Notes under the pieces: model-generated
Told to the model about the DNA's origin: nothing
What the model saw: the letters and a program-made list of their open reading frames with translations, nothing else
Databases searched by the model: none
DNA from: an uncultured Lachnospiraceae bacterium
Lineage (GTDB): Bacteria; Bacillota; Clostridia; Lachnospirales; Lachnospiraceae
Length of the DNA stretch: 22,029 bases
Assembly: GCA_910587955.1 (NCBI GenBank)
Contig: CAJUNN010000048.1
Span: forward strand, 1-22,029
Direction: 5' to 3'
Position numbers and translations under genes: made by a program
Shown: positions 7,211-14,234 of the stretch, piece by piece
Layout of the letters: each line of letters starts with the position of its first letter
How positions within the stretch are numbered: the first letter of the stretch is position 1

Positions 7211-7233
7211 TAATTATCGTAAAACAATAATTA
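7211..7233 (+). promoter_or_regulatory. Operator dyad 2, just after the transcription start
   Basis: TAATTATCG-TAAAA-CAATAATTA repeats the layout of the upstream dyad: 9-bp arms with one mismatch, a 5-nt spacer, and an identical CAATAATT half. The two dyads begin 42 bp apart, about four helical turns, so two dimers would bind the same face of DNA. No gene for the repressor is evident nearby. Confidence 0.6.
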
Positions 7234-7256
7234 CACGGATGGTTGGAGGAATGGCA

Positions 7257-8963
7257 ATGGACGGACTGCGGATTTTGTATTTTCCATGGGAAGGCTTAAG
7301 CGCGCTGCTTCGCGCCCTGTCTCTTAGCGGGGCGGCGGGGAACGCTTTGGCCTTCTTTTTATATGTTTGTATTTCCCTGCTCCCAGCAGCAGGGCTTTTG
7401 CTAATCCTGCGAAAGGAGCGGCGGGGATTTTCGGGAGCGGACGTGTGGCTTTTGGTCTTGAGCGCCTACACCTTTTATCTGCTCTATGCCTTTATCAATC
7501 CGGTGCTGCTGACGTATCACTTTCCCGGCCGTTTCGAGGGCGCGGATCTGGCAAAAGACGTCCTGCCGCTGATGAAATCGGTCTTTGCAGGGCTGTGGCT
7601 CACGATTTTGGCGGCCTGGATTTTACTCACTCTGAACCGGAAATTAAGGCAGGAGGAGATTTTGGATCGGAAGGAATTTCTGTACCGGGGCGCCCGGGCG
7701 CTGCTGTGCGCGGTGATAGCGCTGAAGGCGCTGACGGTGCTGTTTACAGGCTGGCAGGAGGTTGCGTTTGGGATTTTAAGGCTTAAGGAAAATGCAGGCG
7801 CCACAAACTGGGATTATGCGGCGCTGACTTTACATGCAGTGACGGTGCTGATTCCAGAGGGCTTTTTGCTAATGGTGCTGGTGCAGATGCTGGAGCTTTT
7901 AAAGGCTCTTCGGGAGACCGGCTTTGACCGTGCGGAAGTGAAGGCGGCACGGAATCTGGCAGGCGCTGCCGCAGCGACGGTGTCGGCCGCCGTATTCTGC
8001 AGCCTCATCTGGAACGGCGCATTGTTTTTCTTGTCAGGGAAGCTGATGCACCTGGATTATCAGTGGGAGCTTTCCCTGTCTCCTTTGCTGACTGCTTTTG
8101 GAGCGCTTTTGCTGGCCCGGTATCTGCGGGCGGCGGGAGAATTAAAGCAGGAAAGACTCTGCGGAGTGCTGGTGACGGTGGGGGATGCGGGGGAAGGGCT
8201 TAGGCAGGAGGAGAGCTTGGAGGGAAGCACCTTTTCCTCCATACAGGAGCTGGAAGAGGCTCTGTCGGCTCCGGCTGCGGCAGAGGGAACCCGCAGGGAG
8301 GACGGCGTCTATACCTTTGCGGGCGTGGACGGGCATTTCCTGGGGATTTTTGAGGAGGAAGATCAGGAGGGCTCCTGTGTGCGCTTTGCCAATGACGGGA
8401 GCTTTGGGGTTGTGAAGGCGGAGACGAAGGTTACGGATACAGGAACTTTACACCGGATGGAGGCCGTAGTAATGACGGATACAGGCCTCCGGGAGCCTGT
8501 CTATCTGAATCCGGTTTACCAAAGAGGAGACGGCACAGTGTATGTGCAGCTGGACGGCGGAGGTTACCTCCTCTTTGGCGCCGCAGGCGGCGAGGTCTTC
8601 GGAACGTCTTACAGCAGTACGAATACCAGGGAGATCCGGGGGAAACAGGAGGTAAATACTACGGAGCTTGCGGTGTCCCTTCAGGCAGGCGTTCCGGCAG
8701 AAACCGTGCGTCTGCTGGAGATGGACGGGGAAAACCGGCTGATTCGGACCCAGGAAATTTCCCGGGAAATGAAAGAAGCGGCGTTGCATGAGGAGACAGC
8801 TTATGTTATCGTAGAGGAAAAGCGCAGGGACGGAAGCCTTATGAGAAGCCTTTATGATACCGGGCAGGATACCGAGAACGAAGACGGCTTCCTCCATAAG
8901 GTTTATTATTCCGGCACAGACGGGATTTTGGTCCCGGCAGAGCTTAAAATAGGGGGACTTTGA
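7257..8963 (+). CDS. Unrecognised seven-helix membrane protein with large soluble C-terminal region
   Basis: A 568-residue protein. In-frame ATGs at 7194 and 7251 are rejected: the first precedes the likely transcript start, and the second abuts the GGAGG at 7245-7249, whereas 7257 has ideal spacing. Hydrophobic segments near residues 30-50, 62-87, 105-127, 145-165, 190-215, 237-259 and 272-292 give about seven helices. The end of this part (LLLARYLRAAGELKQE) faintly recalls the end of DUF2975 membrane proteins; this is a weak resemblance. Residues ~300-568 are soluble, acidic and rich in short beta-like stretches (DGTVYVQLDGGGYLLFGAAG) with no motif I can name. It is the first gene of the unit, four bases before the response regulator, so it may be a sensor or accessory subunit for the two-component system or exporter. 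No enzymatic motif was seen. Confidence 0.85.
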   Translation: MDGLRILYFPWEGLSALLRALSLSGAAGNALAFFLYVCISLLPAAGLLLILRKERRGFSGADVWLLVLSAYTFYLLYAFINPVLLTYHFPGRFEGADLAKDVLPLMKSVFAGLWLTILAAWILLTLNRKLRQEEILDRKEFLYRGARALLCAVIALKALTVLFTGWQEVAFGILRLKENAGATNWDYAALTLHAVTVLIPEGFLLMVLVQMLELLKALRETGFDRAEVKAARNLAGAAAATVSAAVFCSLIWNGALFFLSGKLMHLDYQWELSLSPLLTAFGALLLARYLRAAGELKQERLCGVLVTVGDAGEGLRQEESLEGSTFSSIQELEEALSAPAAAEGTRREDGVYTFAGVDGHFLGIFEEEDQEGSCVRFANDGSFGVVKAETKVTDTGTLHRMEAVVMTDTGLREPVYLNPVYQRGDGTVYVQLDGGGYLLFGAAGGEVFGTSYSSTNTREIRGKQEVNTTELAVSLQAGVPAETVRLLEMDGENRLIRTQEISREMKEAALHEETAYVIVEEKRRDGSLMRSLYDTGQDTENEDGFLHKVYYSGTDGILVPAELKIGGL

Positions 8964-8966
8964 AGT

Positions 8967-9638
8967 ATGACAAAACTATTGCTGGTGGAAGACGACCGCG
9001 CCATTGTGGAAAATCTGAGCGCGGTGCTTAAGGGGGAGGGCTTTCAGATCCAGTCCGCCCCCGGACAGAAGGCGGCTCTTAAGCTTCTGGAGCAGGAAAA
9101 TTTCGACCTGCTTTTGCTGGACGTTTCCTTAAAGGACGGAAACGGTTTTTCCGTCTGTTCGGCAGTGAAGGCGGTTTCGGATCTGCCGGTGATTTTTCTA
9201 ACGGCCTCCGGGGATGAGTTTAGTGTAGTCACGGGTCTGGAGCTGGGAGCGGAGGATTATATCAGCAAGCCGTTCCGGCCCCGGGAGCTGGTATCCCGGA
9301 TCCGCAGCGTTCTCAGGCGGTGCGGAAAGACCCAGGCAGTGTTGGAGATCGGGGAGCTTCGGGTGGATACGGTGCGGGCCCTGGTGACAAAGGGCGGGAT
9401 GGAATGCTTCCTGTCGGCTCTGGAGTACCGGCTTTTGCTGTTTTTCCTGAACCACAAAGGGCAGGTGCTGTCCCGGAACCAGCTTTTGGAGGAGATCTGG
9501 GATGCTGCCGGGGAATTTGTAAATGACAATACCCTGACCGTATATATCAAGCGGCTGCGGGAAAAGATCGAGACAGATCCCCAGAACCCGGAAATTATCC
9601 GCACAGTCCGGGGACTGGGCTATAAGCTGGGGGAGTAG
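8967..9638 (+). CDS. OmpR/PhoB-family response regulator
   Basis: A 223-residue two-component transcription regulator. The receiver domain (1-115) has the acidic pocket Glu8/Asp9/Asp10, phospho-acceptor Asp52 (LLLLDVSLKDG), Thr79 (IFLTAS) and Lys101 (YISKPFRP), all intact. The C-terminal winged-helix DNA-binding domain (~125-222) shows the usual LSALEYRLL, LSRNQLLEEIWD, NTLTVYIKRLREKI and IRTVRGLGYKL pattern. The start at 8967 follows the upstream stop by three bases, with GGGGGA as binding site inside the end of the previous gene. It is co-transcribed with the membrane protein and the kinase. Its likely target is the promoter of the ABC exporter downstream, where 11-bp direct repeats occur. 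Confidence 0.95.
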   Translation: MTKLLLVEDDRAIVENLSAVLKGEGFQIQSAPGQKAALKLLEQENFDLLLLDVSLKDGNGFSVCSAVKAVSDLPVIFLTASGDEFSVVTGLELGAEDYISKPFRPRELVSRIRSVLRRCGKTQAVLEIGELRVDTVRALVTKGGMECFLSALEYRLLLFFLNHKGQVLSRNQLLEEIWDAAGEFVNDNTLTVYIKRLREKIETDPQNPEIIRTVRGLGYKLGE

Positions 9639-9642
9639 GACG

Positions 9643-10650
9643 ATGAAGATGTTTCGAAATTCGGAGGTCAGGGGGTGTGCCCTGGCGTCCATGGCTTTTC
9701 TGGCGGTTTGGTCTGCATTTTGCATGTGGGCGGCCGGCATGTGGGCCGGCATTCTTGCGGCAGCGGGCGGACTGTGTATCACAAGCCTGTGGCTTTGGCT
9801 TACAGGGAGACGCTACCAGAGGCTGGAACAGCTTTCGGCGGATCTGGACCGTCTGCTTCACGGCAGCCGGGAGATGAATCTGGAGCAGTACCGGGAGGGG
9901 GAGCTTTCCATACTTATTAACCAGGTGCAGAAACTTCTGCTGCGCCTGACGGAGCAGTCGGAGGTCCTTAAGAAAGAGAAGGTATATTTGAGCGATTCCC
10001 TGGCGGATATCTCCCACCAGCTGCGCACGCCCCTTACATCCCTTCACCTCATTCTCTCCCGTCTTCAGAAAGAAACGGAAGGGACAGAGCGACGCCGCCT
10101 GTCTTACGAGGGCATCCAGCTTTTGGAGCGTCTGGACTGGCTGGTAAATGCCCTTTTGAAAATTTCCCGGATTGATGCGGGGACGGCAGTTTTTTCCAGG
10201 GACTGGGTATCGGCGCAGGAGCTGGCCGGGAAAGCCCTGTCGCCCCTGTCGATTCCCATGGAGCTGCGGGAACAGCAGGTGATCTGCGATATCCAAAAGG
10301 ACGCGGGATTTACGGGAGATTTTGCATGGAGTGCGGAGGCGCTGGGCAACATATTGAAAAACTGCATGGAGCATACGGGGCCGGGCGGAACCATCCGCCT
10401 AAAGGCGGAGGAGAACCGGCTGTATACGGAGTTTGTGGTTGAAGACAACGGAACCGGTATTGATCCGGAGGATCTGCCCCATCTCTTTGAGCGGTTTTAT
10501 AGAGGGAAGAATGCTTCCGATTCCAGCGTGGGGATTGGGCTTGCCCTCTCCCGGATGATCGTGGGCTGCCAGAACGGGACCCTGAAAGCGGAAAACCGGC
10601 CGGAGGGCGGCGCGCGCTTTGTCCTGCAGTTTTACAAAGGGGTTGTGTGA
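9643..10650 (+). CDS. Intramembrane-sensing histidine kinase
   Basis: A 335-residue sensor kinase, partner of the response regulator just upstream. Two adjacent transmembrane helices (about 11-30 and 32-54) leave almost no external loop, so it probably senses within the membrane or through a partner protein, as BceS-type kinases do. A short linker leads to the dimerisation domain with the phospho-accepting His125 in ADISHQLRTPLTSL. The ATP-binding domain shows the N box (ILKNCMEH, Asn240), G1 (VEDNGTGI), F box (LFERFYRG) and G2 (GIGLAL). The start is four bases after the regulator's stop. The stop codon at 10648-10650 lies within the loop of a terminator hairpin. The adjacent exporter suggests it responds to a compound acting on the cell envelope; this is inferred from order, not from a ligand motif. 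Confidence 0.95.
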   Translation: MKMFRNSEVRGCALASMAFLAVWSAFCMWAAGMWAGILAAAGGLCITSLWLWLTGRRYQRLEQLSADLDRLLHGSREMNLEQYREGELSILINQVQKLLLRLTEQSEVLKKEKVYLSDSLADISHQLRTPLTSLHLILSRLQKETEGTERRRLSYEGIQLLERLDWLVNALLKISRIDAGTAVFSRDWVSAQELAGKALSPLSIPMELREQQVICDIQKDAGFTGDFAWSAEALGNILKNCMEHTGPGGTIRLKAEENRLYTEFVVEDNGTGIDPEDLPHLFERFYRGKNASDSSVGIGLALSRMIVGCQNGTLKAENRPEGGARFVLQFYKGVV

Positions 10651-10670
10651 CGGCACAGCCCCTTTTCTTA
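10636..10670 (+). terminator. Intrinsic terminator overlapping the kinase stop codon
   Basis: AAAGGGGTTGTG (10636-10647) pairs with CACAGCCCCTTT (10654-10665) through 12 bp with one G-U, a 6-nt loop that contains the TGA stop, and a T-rich tail. The stem begins inside the coding region, so translation up to the stop would tend to open it. It separates the regulatory genes from the exporter genes. Confidence 0.7.
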
Positions 10671-10688
10671 TGTGACAATTTTGTTATT

Positions 10689-10725
10689 TTACAGTCACGG
10701 AACTGTCATGGAGCAGGGATATACT
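10689..10725 (+). promoter_or_regulatory. Activator-dependent promoter with 11-bp direct repeats
   Basis: TTACAGTCACG (10689-10699) and GAACTGTCATG (10700-10710) are adjacent 11-bp repeats sharing AC-n-GTCA-n-G, the head-to-tail layout bound by OmpR-family regulators. A good -10 box, TATACT, is at 10720-10725. The -35 position has no consensus and is covered by the repeats, so the promoter probably needs an activator. The natural candidate is the response regulator encoded upstream. Confidence 0.5.
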
Positions 10726-10760
10726 GGAGAAAGAAAAAGAAAAGGAAGGCGAGGAGTATT

Positions 10761-11444
10761 ATGGAATTATTGAAAGCAGAACACCTTTCAAAGGTATATG
10801 GAACGGGAGAAAATGAAGTACGGGCCCTGGACGATGTGTCCTTTCTCATTCAGCCGGGAGAGTTTGTAGCCATCATCGGTCCTTCCGGTTCCGGGAAATC
10901 CACCCTCCTTCACATATTGGGAGGCGTGGACCGGCCCACCTCCGGCCATGTGTATCTGGACGGAAAGGATGTGTACAGCCAGAATGAAGAGCAGCTGGCC
11001 ATCTTCCGGCGCAGGGAAGTGGGATTGATTTACCAGTTCTATAACCTGATTCCGGTACTGAATGTGGAGGAGAACCTGACCCTTCCCGTGCTGATGGACG
11101 GGCGGCAGGTGAACCGGGAGCGGCTCATGGAGCTTTTGGAGATCCTGGATTTGGAAAAGCGCAGGGGCCATCTGCCAAACCAGCTTTCCGGGGGGCAGCA
11201 GCAGCGGGTTTCCATTGGGCGGGCACTGATGAATGCTCCGGCCATTGTGCTGGCCGACGAGCCCACCGGCAATCTGGATTCGAAGAACAGCCAGGAGATT
11301 ATGGAGCTTTTAAAGCTGTCCAACCAGAAATACGGGCAGACCTTGGTGATTATCACCCATGACGAAAATATTGCCCTCCAGGCGGACCGGATTATTTCCA
11401 TTGAGGATGGCCGGGTGGCAAGAGATGAGGTGATCCGCAGATGA
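10761..11444 (+). CDS. ABC transporter ATP-binding protein, MacB/LolD type
   Basis: A 227-residue ATPase. An earlier in-frame ATG at 10647 is rejected because it lies in the terminator; the start at 10761 has GAGGAG seven to eight bases upstream and begins with the family's usual MELLKAEHLSKVYG. Walker A is GPSGSGKST (40-48), the Q-loop Gln92 sits in YQFYNL, the signature LSGGQQQR is at 142-149, Walker B is VLADEPTGNLD (163-173) and the switch histidine is His200. It belongs to the group that partners FtsX/MacB-type permeases and powers export or removal of peptides or lipids from the membrane. Its stop overlaps the permease start by four bases, so translation is coupled. A terminator and a separate promoter lie between it and the kinase. 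Confidence 0.96.
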   Translation: MELLKAEHLSKVYGTGENEVRALDDVSFLIQPGEFVAIIGPSGSGKSTLLHILGGVDRPTSGHVYLDGKDVYSQNEEQLAIFRRREVGLIYQFYNLIPVLNVEENLTLPVLMDGRQVNRERLMELLEILDLEKRRGHLPNQLSGGQQQRVSIGRALMNAPAIVLADEPTGNLDSKNSQEIMELLKLSNQKYGQTLVIITHDENIALQADRIISIEDGRVARDEVIRR

Positions 11445-14107
11445 ATGTATTTACCCATGTGACGGTGAAGACTTTGAAGAAAAACAGGATGCGGACGGCT
11501 GTGACCGTCATCGGCATTGTTCTGGCTACAGCTATGCTCACGGCTGTAACGACTTTTATCTCCAGCCTCCAGAGCTTCATGGTGCGCTCCGCCATTGCGG
11601 AGGCAGGAAACTGGTATGGGGCCGCCTTCCAGATTCCTAAGGATAAGCGGGAGGAGCTTGCAGGCGATCCGGAGGTAACGGCTTTTACTTCGTTCCAGGA
11701 GATCGGGTACGCCAGGCTTGAGGCAGAAGGAGATTCGTCGAAGCCCTATCTCTTTGTGGCCGGAGTGGAGGATACTTTTTACGATCTGCTGCCGATCCAT
11801 CTTGTGAGAGGACGCCTGCCCGAGGACAGCACGGAGCTTGTAATTCCCAGGCATATGCTGGTGCAGCGCAGGCTTACGGCGGATATCGGGGATACGATAA
11901 CCCTTGAGCTGGGGGAGCGGGTTTCAGACAGCGGGAAGCTTTCCTTTGCAAATCCTGTAGTTCTTATTACCGAAGACGGGGAGACGGAAGAAGAGCTGGT
12001 TTATGAGGAGACGCGGACTTACACCATTGTGGGCGTGATAGAACGGCCGGATCTGGAGGACTACAATGCGGCCGGTTATTTCTGCATGACTGGGGCGGAT
12101 CCGGACCCTGCCGATGACAGTACCTTTACCTGCTATTACCGGATCCGGAAATCTTCGGATATTTACAGCTTCCAGGAAACGAGAACGGCAGGCTACGGGG
12201 GAGTCTACAATACCAATCTGCTACGGTATCTGGGAGCTTCCAATAACCGTCCTATGATGCGGATGATTTACGGCCTTGCCGCCATTTTGATTCTGCTGAT
12301 TATGACGGGCGGAGTGTCTCTGGTGTACAATTCTTTTGCCATTTCCGTCAGCGACCGGACCCGCCAATTCGGCCTTCTGGCCTCTACAGGCGCTACGCCG
12401 AAGCAGATTCGCAGGATGGTGATTACGGAAGCCTTGATTGTGGGAGGAATCGGGATTCCCCTGGGAATATTAAGCGGCATTGGCGGCATTGGAGTGACGC
12501 TGCATTTTCTGGAGAATTCTTTTGCCTATATGTATGCGGGGAATGTGCCCATGTACCTTTCCGTGTCTGTACCTGCAGTTGTAATTGCGGGAGCAACGGC
12601 TCTCCTTACGGTACTTTTGTCGGCTTTTCTTCCGGCCGGGCGGGCGGCCCGGGTGTCTCCCATGGAGGCCATCCGGCAGTCCAGGGATATCCGGGTTCCC
12701 AGGCAGGTGCAAAAGAAGGGACGGCTGTTTTTCCGGCTGTTCGGCCTGGAGGGGATGATTGCCGGAAAGCATTTCAGCCGCAACCGGCGGCAGTACCGGG
12801 CAACCATATTTTCCTTGTTTATCAGCATTGTGCTTTTTATCAGCGCCAGCTCTTTTTCTGCCTATTTAAAGAACAGCATCGGCGGGATGGGAGAGGCTGT
12901 GGGTTATGATGTGAGCGTGTATTTTGAAGGTGCGGACGTGAAACCGGAGGAGGAAGAGCGGTTTGTGGAATCCATCCGCCGGGTGGAAGGAGTAGAGCGC
13001 ATGATTTCCGTCAAGGGGGCCAACGGGGAACTTGCCGTGCTTCCGGAGCAGATGACGGAGAAGTACCGGACCTATGCGGAAGAAGACGCGGCCCGCTGGG
13101 ACCAAGAGTTCTGGCAGGAAGACGGGACTGCAGGGCTGGGGACCTTTGTGGCGGTTCTGGAAGATGCGGACTTTGCGGCGTACCTGGAGGAACTGGGACT
13201 TTCCGGCCAGATTTCCGTTGACCCTGCAGAGGGCGGGGTGCTGGTGCTGAACCAGATCCGCGTTTACGATCCGGGGGAAGAGCGGTACCGGTTTTTAGAT
13301 GTACTGGATCCGGAAACCATCGGCAGTGAACTGAAGATGTCGGTAACAGACTACAAGAGTATGGCAAGAAACCAGGAAGAAGCGCCGGAGGAGGACCTGG
13401 AGACGGAGAATTACCAGCAGGAGGTGTCCTTTACCGTTACCGCTTTTGTGGAGAAGGGGCCTATGAATCTGTTTGCCCGGCAGGGGGACCTCTTTGGGCT
13501 GATTATGTCTCAGAGTGTGTTTGAGGCACGGATTCCGCAAGGGGAGCGCTATCTGAACGGGCACAATGTTTACGTGCAGGCATCGGATCACCAAGGCGTG
13601 CGGGAGCGGATTGAGAATCTCAGCCTGGAGGCCCAGGGCAGTACCTACCTCTTTGTGTATGACGAGACAGAGAGTATGATAACCGAGCAGAATATGCTGT
13701 TTACCGTGGAAGTATTTACCTACGGCTTTATTGTACTGATTTCCCTGATTGCCGTGGCCAATGTGTTTAATACCATATCCACAGGCTTCCTCCTGCGCAG
13801 GCGTGAATTTGCAATCCTCACCTCCGTTGGCATGGCGCCTAAGGGTATGAACCGGATGCTGAGCTGTGAGTGCATTCTTTACGGGTGCAAAGCCCTGCTT
13901 TACGGCCTTCCGGTGTCGGTATTTGTTACCTGGCGGATCTACAAAGTGGTGCAGGATAGTATCGAGACAGGCTTTTTTATCCCGGCGGCCAGCATTGTTA
14001 TTGCGGTGTTCAGTGTGTTTGCAGTGGTGTTTGCCACTATGATTTATGCCCGGAACAAGATGAAAAAGGAGAATGTGATTGACAATATCCGGCAGGAGAG
14101 TTTGTAG
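11441..14107 (+). CDS. FtsX/MacB-type ABC transporter permease with two large external domains
   Basis: An 888-residue permease. An N-terminal helix (~18-40) is followed by an external MacB-like domain (~45-270), then an FtsX core of three helices (~275-410) including SDRTRQFGLLASTGATPKQI. A second half has a helix near 453-475, an external domain (~480-745), and a second FtsX core (~750-880) with LRRREFAILTSVGMAPKGM. The duplicated layout with eight helices matches long Firmicutes FtsX-domain permeases, rather than MacB (four helices) or BceB (ten helices). The ATG overlaps the ATPase stop (ATGA). Such permeases next to a two-component pair usually export or clear antimicrobial peptides or other envelope-active molecules; the actual substrate is unknown. 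No terminator is evident directly after it. Confidence 0.93.
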   Translation: MNVFTHVTVKTLKKNRMRTAVTVIGIVLATAMLTAVTTFISSLQSFMVRSAIAEAGNWYGAAFQIPKDKREELAGDPEVTAFTSFQEIGYARLEAEGDSSKPYLFVAGVEDTFYDLLPIHLVRGRLPEDSTELVIPRHMLVQRRLTADIGDTITLELGERVSDSGKLSFANPVVLITEDGETEEELVYEETRTYTIVGVIERPDLEDYNAAGYFCMTGADPDPADDSTFTCYYRIRKSSDIYSFQETRTAGYGGVYNTNLLRYLGASNNRPMMRMIYGLAAILILLIMTGGVSLVYNSFAISVSDRTRQFGLLASTGATPKQIRRMVITEALIVGGIGIPLGILSGIGGIGVTLHFLENSFAYMYAGNVPMYLSVSVPAVVIAGATALLTVLLSAFLPAGRAARVSPMEAIRQSRDIRVPRQVQKKGRLFFRLFGLEGMIAGKHFSRNRRQYRATIFSLFISIVLFISASSFSAYLKNSIGGMGEAVGYDVSVYFEGADVKPEEEERFVESIRRVEGVERMISVKGANGELAVLPEQMTEKYRTYAEEDAARWDQEFWQEDGTAGLGTFVAVLEDADFAAYLEELGLSGQISVDPAEGGVLVLNQIRVYDPGEERYRFLDVLDPETIGSELKMSVTDYKSMARNQEEAPEEDLETENYQQEVSFTVTAFVEKGPMNLFARQGDLFGLIMSQSVFEARIPQGERYLNGHNVYVQASDHQGVRERIENLSLEAQGSTYLFVYDETESMITEQNMLFTVEVFTYGFIVLISLIAVANVFNTISTGFLLRRREFAILTSVGMAPKGMNRMLSCECILYGCKALLYGLPVSVFVTWRIYKVVQDSIETGFFIPAASIVIAVFSVFAVVFATMIYARNKMKKENVIDNIRQESL

Positions 14108-14111
14108 GAAT

Positions 14112-14140
14112 TTGTCATAAAGTTTTTAGAATTATTAATA
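14112..14140 (+). promoter_or_regulatory. Candidate promoter of ftsH
   Basis: TTGTCA (14112-14117) and TTAATA (14135-14140) are 17 bases apart in an AT-rich gap right after the permease stop. The -10 is imperfect. It would give ftsH its own transcript, with a leader of about 90 bases. Confidence 0.45.
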
Positions 14141-14196
14141 TTTCCTTCATTGATTCTGCAGGCCGCTGGTGGTACACTTCCCTACAAGAAAACTGC

Positions 14197-14216
14197 ATCC
14201 GGCCGGAAGGCCGGAT
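14197..14216 (+). promoter_or_regulatory. Leader hairpin with GGAA loop abutting the ftsH ribosome binding site
   Basis: ATCCGGCC (14197-14204) pairs perfectly with GGCCGGAT (14209-14216) around a GGAA tetraloop of the stable GNRA class. The hairpin ends one base before GGAGGG (14218-14223). There is no T-tract, so it is not a terminator. It may stabilise the message or tune ribosome access. Confidence 0.5.
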
Positions 14217-14234
14217 AGGAGGGAATGGACACGT

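Noticed and set aside
9198..9782. Long minus-strand frame (194 codons) opposite the response regulator
   Set aside because: It is the antisense shadow of a clear regulator gene; its Pro/Gln/His-rich composition and lack of a binding site indicate no real product.
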